A stretch of DNA of 64,000 nt from Georgenia sp. M64 (GTDB taxonomy: Bacteria > Actinomycetota > Actinomycetes > Actinomycetales > Actinomycetaceae): NCBI RefSeq assembly GCF_038049925.1, contig NZ_CP145809.1:2576599-2640598 (forward strand). The letters are read 5' to 3'. Within the stretch, counting starts at the first letter, position 1. Every line of letters begins with the position of its first letter. The notes under the pieces are model-generated. The model was not told where the DNA came from. It saw only the letters and a program-made list of their open reading frames with translations, and did not search any database. The translations under genes and the position numbers were made by a program. Positions 42,630 through 51,725 of the stretch are shown one piece after another.

Positions 42630-44687
42630 TTAGGGGATTCTTGGGGCCGGCGGGTGGGTGCCCGCCGGCCCCTGTCCGCTGTGGGCGGCGGCGGGCGTCG
42701 CAGCGGCCGGCGACGTCGTCGTCGGGGCGGCGAGGGTGCGCAGGTCCTTCGAGCGGCCGGCCCGCACCCCGTTGGCGATGACGAAGACCTCGGCGATCTC
42801 GTGGACGAGGACCACCGCGGCCAGGCCCAGCACGCCGGCGAAGGCGAGCGGGATCAGGATGGCGATCAGCACCAGGGACAGCACGACGTTCTGCAGGATG
42901 ATCCGCCGGGTGCGGCGGGCGTGGGCGAAGGCACCGGGCAGCAGCCGCAGGTCGTCGCCCATCAGGGCCACGTCGGCGGTCTCGATGGCCACGTCGGTCC
43001 CCATGGCGCCCATGGCCACGCCCAGGTCGGCGGTGGCCAGGGCGGGGGCGTCGTTCACGCCGTCGCCGACCATGGCGGTGGCCCGGCCGGCGGCGCGGAG
43101 CTGGCCCACCAGGCGGGACTTGTCCTCCGGGCGCAGGTCGGCGTGGACCTCGGTGATGCCGGCATCCGCCGCCAGGGCCTTGGCGGTGATGGCGTTGTCG
43201 CCGGTGAGCATCGCGACGGTGTAGCCCCGCGCGCGCAGGTCGGCGACGACGTCGGCGGCCTCGGGCCGCAGCTCATCGCGCACCGCGATCGCGCCCACGA
43301 CGGCACCATCGACCTCGAGGAGCACGGCGGTGGCGCCGGCCTGCTGCATCCGGGTGATGTCCGCGGCCAGCGTCCCGGGCTCGACCCAGCCCGGGCGGCC
43401 CAGCCGCAGCGCCCGGCCGGTGACGGTGCCGGTCAGGCCGGCGCCGGTGACGGCCTCGACGTCCTCGGCGGCGGGCACGGTGTCGGCCGCGGCGAGGATG
43501 GCGCGGGCGAGTGGGTGCTCGCTGCGTGCCTCCAGGGCGGCGGCCAGGGAAAGCACCTCCTCACGGGTGTGGCCCGCGGCCGCGGCGACGTCGGTGACCA
43601 CCGGTTCGTTGCGGGTCAGCGTGCCGGTCTTGTCCAGGGCGATGGTGCGGACCTTGCCCAGGGTCTCCATGGCAGCGCCGCCCTTGACCAGGACGCCGTG
43701 CTTGCTGGCGGCGCCGATGGAGGCCACGACGGTGACGGGCACGGAGATGGCCAGCGCGCACGGGGAGGCGGCGACGACCATGACCAGGGCCCGCTGCAGC
43801 CACAGGTCGGGGTCGCCGAAGATGGCACCGAGCACGGCGATGAGGACCGCCGCGATGAGGATGCCGGGCACCAGGGGCCCCGCGATCTTGTCCGCCAGGC
43901 GCTGGGTGGCGCCCTTGCGGGACTGCTCGGACTCGACGATGTGGACGATGCGGGCCAGGGAGTTGTTCTCGGCCGTGGTGGTGACCTCGACCTCCAGGGC
44001 GCCGGTGCCGTTGATGGCGCCGGCGAACACTTCATCGCCGGGGCCGGCCTCGACCGGCATGGACTCCCCGGTGATCGCGGAGGTGTCCAGGGCGGTGCGG
44101 CCGGTCCGGATGATGCCGTCGGTGGCGAGGCGCTCCCCGGGCTTGACCAGCATCAGGTCGCCGACCATCAGCTCGGCGGGGTCGACCACCAGCTCGGTGC
44201 CGTCGCGACGGACGGTGGCCTCGCGCGGGACCAGGTCGAGCAGGGCGCGCAGGCCCTTGCGGGTCTTGGCGACTGAGTACTCCTCCAGGCCCTCGGCCAG
44301 GGAGTACAGGAAGGCCAGCGTCGCGGCCTCCTCCACCTGGCCAAGGAGGGTGGCGCCGGCGGCGCCGATGGTCATGAGCAGGCCGACGCCGATCTTGCCC
44401 TTGAACAGCTTCTCGAACGTCTCCGGCACGAACGTCGCCCCGCCGGTCACCAGGGCGGCGATGCTCAGGCCGAGCTCCCAGCCCTCCTGGCCGGCCCGGC
44501 CCAGCAGGAACCCGGCGAGCAGCAGCACCCCGGACAGCACGCCGAGGCGGATCTCCCCGACCTGCCAGATGTGGTCGACGTCCTCGTCGTCATCGTCGTC
44601 GTCATCATCGTCGTCACGGGCGGCGTTGACGTCGTCGACGTAGTCCTCGTCGTCGGCGTTCCGGCGGGTCATCTTGGTATCGCTCAC
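42630..44687 (-). CDS. P1B-type heavy-metal-transporting ATPase with Asp-rich N-terminus
   Basis: 685 residues from GTG 44687 (GTGA overlap with cmtR). Instead of a HMA Cys domain the N-terminus has ten consecutive Asp (about residues 25-34). Actuator TGES, membrane metal motif SPCALAI, phosphorylation site DKTGT, SEHPLA, MLTGDN and GDGVNDAP are intact, and the last helices hold LVHEIAEVFVIANG. SPC plus a TM8 His/Glu suits the P1B-4-like Co/Zn/Cd group rather than CPC CadA. Regulated by the coupled CmtR-like sensor. Confidence 0.88.
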   Translation of the reverse strand: MSDTKMTRRNADDEDYVDDVNAARDDDDDDDDDDEDVDHIWQVGEIRLGVLSGVLLLAGFLLGRAGQEGWELGLSIAALVTGGATFVPETFEKLFKGKIGVGLLMTIGAAGATLLGQVEEAATLAFLYSLAEGLEEYSVAKTRKGLRALLDLVPREATVRRDGTELVVDPAELMVGDLMLVKPGERLATDGIIRTGRTALDTSAITGESMPVEAGPGDEVFAGAINGTGALEVEVTTTAENNSLARIVHIVESEQSRKGATQRLADKIAGPLVPGILIAAVLIAVLGAIFGDPDLWLQRALVMVVAASPCALAISVPVTVVASIGAASKHGVLVKGGAAMETLGKVRTIALDKTGTLTRNEPVVTDVAAAAGHTREEVLSLAAALEARSEHPLARAILAAADTVPAAEDVEAVTGAGLTGTVTGRALRLGRPGWVEPGTLAADITRMQQAGATAVLLEVDGAVVGAIAVRDELRPEAADVVADLRARGYTVAMLTGDNAITAKALAADAGITEVHADLRPEDKSRLVGQLRAAGRATAMVGDGVNDAPALATADLGVAMGAMGTDVAIETADVALMGDDLRLLPGAFAHARRTRRIILQNVVLSLVLIAILIPLAFAGVLGLAAVVLVHEIAEVFVIANGVRAGRSKDLRTLAAPTTTSPAAATPAAAHSGQGPAGTHPPAPRIP

Positions 44688-45100
44688 TGCTCACTCTCCC
44701 CCGCGGGGTGGGACTTCAGGTCCTCCGGGGCCGGGTTCCCGGTGGTGCCGATGCCGTAGTTGGGGCACAGCGCGACGACGTACCCCGTGGCGGCGAGCAG
44801 CTTCTCCGCGGTCGCGAGCACCTCGAGCAGCTCCGGGGCGGTGGTCAGGGAGAACATCGAGGCCCTCCCCTGCGGGCGGGAGTCCACCAGGCCGCAGTCG
44901 CGCAGGCACGCCAGGTGCGCGCTCACCGTCGACTGCGCCAGCCCCAGGTGCTCGGTCAGGTCCCGCACCCGGTGCTCCCCCACCGTCAGGTGCTGCAAGA
45001 TCGCCAACCGGGTCGGGTCCGACAGGCCGTGGAAGAGCGCGGCCGCCGGCGCCAGATCAACTGGCTTGGTGGTAGCAACTACCCCAGTCACATCAGTCAT
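44684..45100 (-). CDS. cmtR: CmtR-type ArsR/SmtB metal sensor
   Basis: 138 residues from ATG 45100. Winged helix (GLSDPTRLAILQHLTVGEHR, LGLAQSTVSAHLACLRDCGL). Cys65 and Cys69 in the recognition helix plus Cys112 (ALCPNYG) copy the Cys57/Cys61/Cys102 Cd/Pb site of Mycobacterium tuberculosis CmtR. Metal binding releases DNA and induces the ATPase. Upstream box ATCG-N8-CGAT at 45123-45138. Confidence 0.88.
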   Translation of the reverse strand: MTDVTGVVATTKPVDLAPAAALFHGLSDPTRLAILQHLTVGEHRVRDLTEHLGLAQSTVSAHLACLRDCGLVDSRPQGRASMFSLTTAPELLEVLATAEKLLAATGYVVALCPNYGIGTTGNPAPEDLKSHPAGESEQ

Positions 45101-45122
45101 ATCCGGGACCCCCTCTGGTGGT

Positions 45123-45145
45123 ATCGCGTTTTCTCGATGTTAGCA
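45123..45145 (-). promoter_or_regulatory. CmtR operator and promoter of cmtR-ATPase
   Basis: ATCG (45123-45126), 8 bases, CGAT (45135-45138), followed by GTTAGCA. On the minus strand TGCTAACAT reads as an extended -10. The same arrangement recurs at 45900-45922. Confidence 0.55.
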
Positions 45146-45240
45146 CTGCAACGTGCTTGATCGCGGTGGGCGGTCGGCACGTGCGGCACGCAACACTCCG
45201 CGGGCACTGCCGTCGACCGCCAGGACGCATGCAGCGCCTC

Positions 45241-45867
45241 TCACACCCGGGCCGGGACGGTCTTGGCGGCCACACCGAGCAGGTAGTCGCCGCGAATCCG
45301 GGTAGTCGATCCGACGACAACGAGCCCACGGCGCGTCAGTTCATCGAGGAACTGCTGGGCCGTGAATCGGTCCTCGATCGGGTGGTCGAACAGCCGCCGG
45401 TAGCTGGGCCGCGCGAGGGCATGGGCGGTGACCTCGTCGAAGTAGAACCGCCCGCCCGGCGCCAGCACCCTGACGACCTCGGCGATCGCGGCCCGCCAAT
45501 CCGGGATGTGGTGGACGATCCCGAAGTCGAACACAGCGCCATAGCTGCCGTCCTCGGCATCCAGCGCCGCCAGCAGATCGGTGGCACTGCCCTGCGCGAG
45601 CCGCACCCGGCCGCCGTAAGTAGCGAGACGCTTCCCCGCGCGCTCGATCATCGCCGGGTCGAGGTCCACGGCGTCCAAGGTGGCGGCGCCGAAGTGGTCC
45701 ATGACGAGCTGCGAGCCGTATCCGGAGCCGCACCCGATCTCCAGCGCGCGCGTCCCGGGGAGCAACCGGCCGCCGATCCGCAACAGCGCCCGTGTCTCGT
45801 AGAGGCGCTGCAGCCACCGCCGGGGTGGTGAGTTCACCACAGCGGTCTCGACCTTGTTCATCAACAT
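45241..45867 (-). CDS. SAM-dependent methyltransferase (class I)
   Basis: 208 residues from ATG 45867 with GGGAGGGG upstream. Motif I ALEIGCGSGYGSQLV (about residue 50), post-I DLDPAMIERAGKRL, and motif III VRVLAPGGRFYFDEV. The FGIVHHIPDWRAAI stretch is typical of metal-island methyltransferases seen near mercury and cadmium genes. Substrate unknown. Its promoter carries a second CmtR-like box. Confidence 0.82.
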   Translation of the reverse strand: MLMNKVETAVVNSPPRRWLQRLYETRALLRIGGRLLPGTRALEIGCGSGYGSQLVMDHFGAATLDAVDLDPAMIERAGKRLATYGGRVRLAQGSATDLLAALDAEDGSYGAVFDFGIVHHIPDWRAAIAEVVRVLAPGGRFYFDEVTAHALARPSYRRLFDHPIEDRFTAQQFLDELTRRGLVVVGSTTRIRGDYLLGVAAKTVPARV

Positions 45868-45898
45868 CGTCAGCCCCTCCCTCGCGCCCGCCAATTAT

Positions 45899-45922
45899 CA
45901 TCGACGATTGCCGATGTTAGCA
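45899..45922. promoter_or_regulatory. Second CmtR-like box, divergent methyltransferase/redoxin region
   Basis: CATCG (45899-45903), 8 bases, CGATG (45912-45916) then TTAGCA; 11 bases (CGATGTTAGCA) are identical to 45135-45145. On the minus strand it again provides TGCTAACAT as an extended -10 for the methyltransferase. Confidence 0.5.
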
Positions 45923-46114
45923 TGGGATACGTTCTTTCCCGGTCTGGGACGGCTGCACCGACCCGCCACTGAACACGCCATCAAGAACCCACAAGATCCA
46001 GCAGCAAGCGGGCCACCGGCCATTTCGAGCCGGCCGCCGGCCTCTGCGAAGATCGAGCGAACCCCCACCGTCGCCGCGAGCGACGCGTTGCTGCACCCAA
46101 GGAGCCCCCAAGCC

Positions 46115-46759
46115 GTGCGATCGTTCCCGAAGCCCACCGGCCTAGGAAGACCAACTGCTGTCTCGGCATCCCGGCCGATCACCCGCCGGACGCTGCTGGG
46201 CGGTCTGGGTGCGGGGGCAGCGCTGCTGGCGCTGGGCGCCTGCGCGCCGGGGGGCGCGCAGGAGAGCTCGGCCGGCGCGGGGTATGTCGCTGGGGACGGC
46301 TCCTTCGCCACCTGGGCGCCGGGCGAGCGGGGCGAACCCATCACCCTGGTCGGGACCACGTACGGCGGGGAGGAGCTCGACCTGGCCGACTGGCGCGGCA
46401 ACGTGGTCGTCGTGAACTTCTGGTACGCCGCCTGCCCGCCCTGCCGGGCGGAGGCGCCGGACCTCGTGGCCATCTCCGAGGACTACGCCGCCCAGGGGGT
46501 GCAGCTGCTCGGGGTCAACCCGCGCGACGACGTCGGCACCGCCCAGGCGTTCGAGCGCTCCTTCGAGATCCCCTACCCCTCACTGCACGATGAGGGGGCG
46601 CGCGCCGTCGCCGCGTTCGAGGGGCTCGTGCCGTTGCAGGCCATGCCGTCCACGGTCGTGCTCGACCGCCAGGGGCGGGTGGCCGCCCGCATCCTCGGCC
46701 AGTTCGACCCCACCATCCTGCGCGGACTGATCGACGACGCGCTCGCCGAGGAGGCCTGA
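46115..46759 (+). CDS. TlpA/ResA-like thioredoxin lipoprotein
   Basis: 214 residues from GTG 46115, chosen for AAGGAG upstream and the Tat-type signal RPITRRTLLGGLGAGAALLA with lipobox LALGAC. The thioredoxin fold holds FWYAACPPCRAEAP (CxxC) and the cis-Pro region PLQAMPST. It would reduce apocytochrome c heme-site cysteines outside the membrane, fed by CcdA four bases downstream. The open frame extends upstream of 46115 but without a signal. Confidence 0.83.
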   Translation: MRSFPKPTGLGRPTAVSASRPITRRTLLGGLGAGAALLALGACAPGGAQESSAGAGYVAGDGSFATWAPGERGEPITLVGTTYGGEELDLADWRGNVVVVNFWYAACPPCRAEAPDLVAISEDYAAQGVQLLGVNPRDDVGTAQAFERSFEIPYPSLHDEGARAVAAFEGLVPLQAMPSTVVLDRQGRVAARILGQFDPTILRGLIDDALAEEA

Positions 46760-46763
46760 CCCA

Positions 46764-47570
46764 GTGGACCAGATTGGCCAGGTGTTCTCCGACGCGGTGC
46801 TGACCGGGCCGATGCTCGCGGCCCTGCCGGTGGCCGCGATCGCGGGCTTCGTCTCCTTCGCCTCCCCGTGCGTGCTGCCGCTGCTGCCCGGCTACGTCGG
46901 CTACCTCGGCGGCATGGCCGGCGCGACGGCCACCGGCGGGCCGACGGCCCCGCCGTCCACTGGGCGCGCGCGGCGCCTCGGGCGGCTCGGTGGCAACGCC
47001 CGGCTGCTGGCCGGCGTGATGCTGTTCGTGGCCGGCTTCACCGCGGTGTTCGTGCTGCTCGGCGTGGTGTTCGCCTGGGCGGGCATCCTGCTGGCGCCCT
47101 GGCTCGATGTGGTCATGCGCGTCCTGGGCGTCTTCGTGATCGTCATGGGCCTGGCGTTCCTGGGGCGCCTGCCGCTGCTGCAGCGCGAGCGCCGGGTGCA
47201 CGCGCTGCCGCGCCAGGGCCTGTGGGGCGCCCCCCTCCTTGGCGTGGTCTTCGGGCTGGGCTGGGCCCCGTGCATGGGCCCCACCCTGGCGGCCGTGCTC
47301 ACCTTGTCCTTCGGGGAGGCCGACCCCCTCCGCGGGGCCGTCCTCGTGCTGGCCTACAGCCTCGGACTCGGGGTGCCGTTCGTGGTCCTGGCGACGCTGT
47401 TCTCCCGCTCGACACGGGTGCTCGGCTTCCTGCGCCGGCACCGGCTGACCATCCAGCGCCTCGGCGGCGCCCTGCTGGTACTTCTCGGGATCGCCATGGT
47501 CACTGGGCTGTGGGGCCTGCTCGCCGGGTACCTGCAGGGCCTGGTCGCCAACTTCCAGACGGTGGTGTGA
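46764..47570 (+). CDS. ccdA: CcdA/DsbD-like thiol-disulfide membrane protein
   Basis: 268 residues from GTG 46764. Six membrane segments; redox Cys in SFASPCVLPLLPGYVGYLGG-type motif (about residue 36) and GLGWAPCMGP (about residue 170). Carries electrons from cytosolic thioredoxin to the TlpA-like lipoprotein. Part of a tight operon. Confidence 0.87.
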   Translation: MDQIGQVFSDAVLTGPMLAALPVAAIAGFVSFASPCVLPLLPGYVGYLGGMAGATATGGPTAPPSTGRARRLGRLGGNARLLAGVMLFVAGFTAVFVLLGVVFAWAGILLAPWLDVVMRVLGVFVIVMGLAFLGRLPLLQRERRVHALPRQGLWGAPLLGVVFGLGWAPCMGPTLAAVLTLSFGEADPLRGAVLVLAYSLGLGVPFVVLATLFSRSTRVLGFLRRHRLTIQRLGGALLVLLGIAMVTGLWGLLAGYLQGLVANFQTVV

Positions 47571-47574
47571 CGCC

Positions 47575-49296
47575 GTGAGCACCGATGTGACGAATCTGTC
47601 CTCCAAGGCCGGACAGGGCCAGGACGGCCACCAGGATGCCGTCCAGCCCGAGGGGGCCAGGCTCAGCCTCGGGGGCTGGCTGCGCTGGGTCTGGCGGCAG
47701 CTGACCAGCATGCGGGTGGCCCTGCTGCTCCTGCTGCTCCTGGCGGTCGCGGCGTTACCGGGATCCCTGTTCCCCCAAGAGCCGCAGGACCCGACGGCGG
47801 TCGATGACTACTTCACGAACAATCCCCGGCTCGCGCCGTGGCTGGAGCGGCTTGGGTTCTTCGACGTCTACAGCTCCCCGTGGTTCGCCGCCGTCTACCT
47901 GCTGCTCTTCACGTCGCTGATCGGCTGCATCCTCCCGCGCATCCGGGTGCACTGGCGGGCGCTGCGCGCCCAGCCCCCGCGCGTGCCCCGGCGCTTCGAC
48001 CGGTTCCCGGCGCGGGAGGAACGGGTGGTGACCGAGCCCCGCGCCGTGGTGCAGGACACCGTCATGGCCGCGCTGAAGGGTCGCTACCGGGCGGTCGTCT
48101 CCGGCGACGGGATCAGCGCCGAGCGGGGCTACCTGCGCGAGAGCGGCAACATCGTCTTCCATCTGTCCCTGATCGGGATCCTGGTTTCCCTGGCGGCCGG
48201 GCAGCTCTACAGCTACCGCGGGCAGGCGGTGGTCATCGAGGGCGAATCCTTCGCCAACTCGGTCGTCGACTACGACTCCTTCGACCCGGGCACCTTCTTC
48301 GACGCCAGCTCGCTCGAGCCCTTCACCTTCACCCTGGAGAGTTTCGAGTCCGAGTTCACCGTCGACACCCAGGCCCGCGACTTCGCCGCGAAGGTCCGCG
48401 TCACCGAGCCCGACGGCACCAGCCGCCCCGAGGTGATCAAGGTCAACGAACCCATGCACGCCGGCGGCGCGAACGTGTACCTGATGGGCAACGGCTTCGC
48501 CCCGAAGATCACGGTGCGCGACGGGGCCGGGCAGGTGGCCTTCTCCGGGCCGGTGCCCTTCTTGCCGCAGGACGCCGTGTACACCTCCAAGGGCGTGATC
48601 AAGGTCCCCGACGTCACCGGCGGGCAAGAACAGCTCGGTCTGACCGGGGCGTTCCTGCCGACGGCCGCGATGGCCCCCGACGGCTCGGGGGCGTACTCGG
48701 TCCACCCCCAGCCCACCGCCCCGCTCATGGTGCTGACGTTGTGGGCCGGGGACCTGGGCCTGGACGACGGCATCCCGCAGAACGTCTACGTCCTCGACAC
48801 CGACGACATGCGCCAGGTCTACGAGGAAGCCGAGGACGGCTCACCGGGCTCGGCCGACGGCGGGCAGCGGCCGGTGACGCTCTTCCTCACCCCCGGCCAG
48901 AGCATCGAGCTGCCCGAGGGGCTGGGGACCGTGACGTTCGAGGCCCTCCCCCGCTTCGTCGCCCTGGATCTGCGCTACGACCCCACGCTGCCGTTCCTCC
49001 TGGTCTCCTCGATCGCCGCCCTGGTGGGCCTGTTCGCCTCGCTCTTCGTCCCGCGCCGGCGCCTGTGGGTCAGACTGGCCGACAGCCGCGGCGGGGGCAC
49101 CGCGGTCTCCGCCGCGGCCCTGGCCCGCGGGGACGACCCCGGGCTGGCGCGCGACCTCGCCCGCGTGCTCTCCGCAGCCGGCACGGTCCGCGACACCTCG
49201 GGTGAACCGCGCAGGCGTGACCCCGTCGCCCAACCATCACAAGAAATCGCCAACGACATGCCGGCCGGGACCAGCCCGGCCCGGGAAGGACAGTGA
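47575..49296 (+). CDS. resB: ResB/Ccs1 cytochrome c synthetase subunit
   Basis: 573 residues from GTG 47575. Three N-terminal membrane segments, a large external domain and a C-terminal helix (about 480-500), the classic ResB topology. With CcsB it moves heme out and attaches it to apocytochrome c. The last about 60 residues are a hydrophilic tail. Overlaps ccsB by GTGATG. Confidence 0.86.
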   Translation: MSTDVTNLSSKAGQGQDGHQDAVQPEGARLSLGGWLRWVWRQLTSMRVALLLLLLLAVAALPGSLFPQEPQDPTAVDDYFTNNPRLAPWLERLGFFDVYSSPWFAAVYLLLFTSLIGCILPRIRVHWRALRAQPPRVPRRFDRFPAREERVVTEPRAVVQDTVMAALKGRYRAVVSGDGISAERGYLRESGNIVFHLSLIGILVSLAAGQLYSYRGQAVVIEGESFANSVVDYDSFDPGTFFDASSLEPFTFTLESFESEFTVDTQARDFAAKVRVTEPDGTSRPEVIKVNEPMHAGGANVYLMGNGFAPKITVRDGAGQVAFSGPVPFLPQDAVYTSKGVIKVPDVTGGQEQLGLTGAFLPTAAMAPDGSGAYSVHPQPTAPLMVLTLWAGDLGLDDGIPQNVYVLDTDDMRQVYEEAEDGSPGSADGGQRPVTLFLTPGQSIELPEGLGTVTFEALPRFVALDLRYDPTLPFLLVSSIAALVGLFASLFVPRRRLWVRLADSRGGGTAVSAAALARGDDPGLARDLARVLSAAGTVRDTSGEPRRRDPVAQPSQEIANDMPAGTSPAREGQ

Positions 49297-50267
49297 TGCC
49301 CGAAAGCCCCCTCGGCCAGGTCAGTCTCCTGCTGGTCTACGGCGCGATGGCCGCCTACCTCGTCGCCTTCGTCGCCTTCGCGGTCGACCTGTCCGGTCTG
49401 CGTGACCGCGGTCCCGCCCAGCGTCGCCGCCGGGCCGCCGGTATCGCGATGGCGACCACCTGGCTCGGGTTCGCCCTGCACCTGCTCGGCGTGGTCACCC
49501 GCGCCGCGGCGGCCGGGCGGGTGCCGTGGGCGAACATGTACGAGTTCTCGATCCTGTTCACCCTTGTGGCGATGGTGATCTTCCTGGCCCTGCAACGGGG
49601 CCGGGACATGCGATTTCTCGGCGCGTTCGTCCTGGGGCCCGTGTTGCTCATGCTCGGCATCGCCGTGTCCGTGCTCTATGTGCGCGCCGACGGCCTGCAG
49701 CCCGCGCTGCAGACGTACTGGCTGGTCATCCACGTGTCCGTCGCGACCCTCGCCGTCGGCGTCTTCTCCATCGGCGCGACCCTGTCCATCATCCAGCTCG
49801 TCCAAGAACGCGCCGAGCTGCGCCGGGCCCACACGACAACCAGCGCCTCCGCCCCGGCAGCCGCATCCGGCGCCGCAACGGCCACGCTGACCCAACAGAA
49901 CGAAGAAACCAAGGCGCGGGGACTGTGGGGCCGGCTGCTCGACGTGGCGCCCTCCTCGGTCGAGTTCGAACGGCTCGCCTTCCGCCTCAACGCCGTCGGC
50001 TTCATGATGTGGACCTTCACCCTCATCGCCGGCGCCATCTGGGCCGAGCACGCCTGGGGCCGCCCCTGGGGCTGGGACGCCAAGGAGGTCTGGTCCTTCG
50101 TCATCTGGGTCGTCTACGCCGCCTATCTGCACGCCCGCGCCACCCGCGGCTGGGAAGGACGCCGCTCCGCCTACCTCTCCATCACCGGATTCGCCGCCAT
50201 CCTGGCGAACTACTTCCTCGTGAACCTTGTCTTCAACAGCCTGCACTCCTACAGCGGCATCGGCTGA
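49296..50267 (+). CDS. ccsB: CcsB/CcsA-type cytochrome c biogenesis protein
   Basis: 323 residues; ATG 49296 (AAGGA five bases before it) overlaps the resB stop, a GTG at 49293 is less likely. Eight membrane segments and the heme-handling WWD motif (HAWGRPWGWDAKEVWSF, about residue 260). Completes system II. No CxxCH cytochrome is encoded in the window, so its client lies elsewhere. Confidence 0.87.
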   Translation: MPESPLGQVSLLLVYGAMAAYLVAFVAFAVDLSGLRDRGPAQRRRRAAGIAMATTWLGFALHLLGVVTRAAAAGRVPWANMYEFSILFTLVAMVIFLALQRGRDMRFLGAFVLGPVLLMLGIAVSVLYVRADGLQPALQTYWLVIHVSVATLAVGVFSIGATLSIIQLVQERAELRRAHTTTSASAPAAASGAATATLTQQNEETKARGLWGRLLDVAPSSVEFERLAFRLNAVGFMMWTFTLIAGAIWAEHAWGRPWGWDAKEVWSFVIWVVYAAYLHARATRGWEGRRSAYLSITGFAAILANYFLVNLVFNSLHSYSGIG

Positions 50268-50399
50268 GACCACCAGCCACGTGATGCCCGCTCCGCTCGC
50301 TTGCTAACGAAGGCCCTTGCGTCGTTTCCAGATGGGCGGCGTGATCGTTCAACACGACCGAATGCAAGAAGAACCAAAGACAAAGACAGGGAGATGGAC

Positions 50400-50975
50400 G
50401 TGAAACGACTGCCGCTCGCAGCCGCGGCACTGACGCTGGTCCTCGCCGGCTGCAGCGCATCGGCTGACTCGACTCCGGCCGCTGGGGCGGGCGCCGAGGC
50501 TGGTCTCCTCGCCGCGCACGACCTGGCCGGTATGGACGCCACGGAGATCATCGACCACCTGGACCGGCTCGGAGGCGCCGACCGACCCGCAGACCTCATG
50601 GCCTCCGTACGCCCTGACGAGCTGCTGCTCTCCGACGGCGAGCAGGAACTGGTCCTGGCGATGCCCGCGGACCGCTTCTACCTGTCGGTTGCGCCCTACG
50701 TGGACCAGACGCATGAGTGCTTCTACCACAGCCTGACCACCTGCCAGGGCGAGCTGACCGAGGAGAACGTCCAGGTGCGGATCATCGACGACGCGACCGG
50801 TGCGGTGCTGGTCGACGAGCAGTCGACGACCTTCGACAACGGCTTCGTCGGCTACTGGCTCCCCCGCGACGTCGACGGCACCATCGAGGTCAGCCACGCC
50901 GGACTCACCGGCACAGCGGACTTCACCACCACCGACGAGGGCGCCACCTGCATAACGTCCCTCCAACTCGCCTAG
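50400..50975 (+). CDS. cueP: CueP-family copper-binding lipoprotein
   Basis: 191 residues from GTG 50400; AGGGAG lies six bases upstream, while ATG 50394 would overlap it. Lipobox LVLAGC. The mature part matches Salmonella CueP: APYVDQTHECFYHSLTTCQG, TTFDNGFVGYWLPRDVDG and a terminal ATCITSLQL give the three conserved Cys. CueP holds copper outside the membrane and supplies it to superoxide dismutase. First clear copper gene of the island. Confidence 0.87.
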   Translation: MKRLPLAAAALTLVLAGCSASADSTPAAGAGAEAGLLAAHDLAGMDATEIIDHLDRLGGADRPADLMASVRPDELLLSDGEQELVLAMPADRFYLSVAPYVDQTHECFYHSLTTCQGELTEENVQVRIIDDATGAVLVDEQSTTFDNGFVGYWLPRDVDGTIEVSHAGLTGTADFTTTDEGATCITSLQLA

Positions 50976-51054
50976 CTCTACTGACCTTGCCCTCGCCTAG
51001 AGGGCACTTAGTGGACGCCTCACCGCCACAAGTCGCCTATGCCGGAGATTCCCT

Positions 51055-51675
51055 ATGCCCAAGATGTCCGGGATCGAAACGGCGTTCTGCCGTAGTGATC
51101 TGTGGGGACGTTTCGCGCGCGACATCGTCTTGCCGTGGGCTCTTGAAGGGCAAGACGTCAGGCGGCGACGTGCTCGAGCTGGGGGCTGGCAGCGGAGATA
51201 TGGCAGCAGCCCTGCTGCAGCGGTCGCCCGGGGTTCGCTTGACGCTGACCGACATCGACGAGCGCATGGTCGCCACGGCGCGCAATCGCTTCTCCAAAAG
51301 CCCGCGCTCGAGGGTGGAGCAGGCGGACTCAACGGCACTTCCCTTCGAGGACTCGTCATTCGACTTCGTGCTCAGCTTCTTGATGCTCCATCACGTCGTG
51401 CGCTGGCAGGCCGCGGTAGCCGAAGCGGCTCGGGTGCTGAAGCCAGGCGGCATGCTGATCGGCTATGACCTGACGGCCTCGCCGGCGCCCCGGCCGTGCG
51501 GGTGGAGGACCCGAGGGCCAAGTTGCTTCACCTCCTTGACCGATCACCCCACCAACTGGTGCCACCTGCCGAACTTGCTTCCACAGCACGCCACGTAGGC
51601 CTCGACGTCTCGATTCGTACCGGTTGGGCCGGCCAGGTCATGCGCTTCCACGCACAAAAAGAGCCAACCGACTAA
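51055..51675 (+). pseudogene. SAM-dependent methyltransferase with two frameshifts
   Basis: ATG 51055 (GGAGAT upstream) starts MSGIETAFCRSDLWGRFARD-type sequence in one frame; the SAM-binding core (GGDVLELGAGSGDMAAALL, FDFVLSFLMLHH, VLKPGGMLIGYD) is in a second frame from about 51150; and the end (VEDPRAKLLHLLDRSPHQL ... FHAQKEPTD, TAA 51673) returns to the first. The shifts compensate, so the total length (207 codons) is right for the family. Decaying or mis-sequenced; unrelated to the intact methyltransferase at 45241. Confidence 0.7.
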
Positions 51676-51725
51676 CGCAACTCGAGAAAACGAGCGGCGT
51701 CTCAGTTCCTTGGTTCTGAGACACC

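Noticed and set aside
50394-50396. ATG as cueP start
   Set aside because: It overlaps the AGGGAGA ribosome site; GTG 50400 has correct spacing and begins the signal peptide properly.
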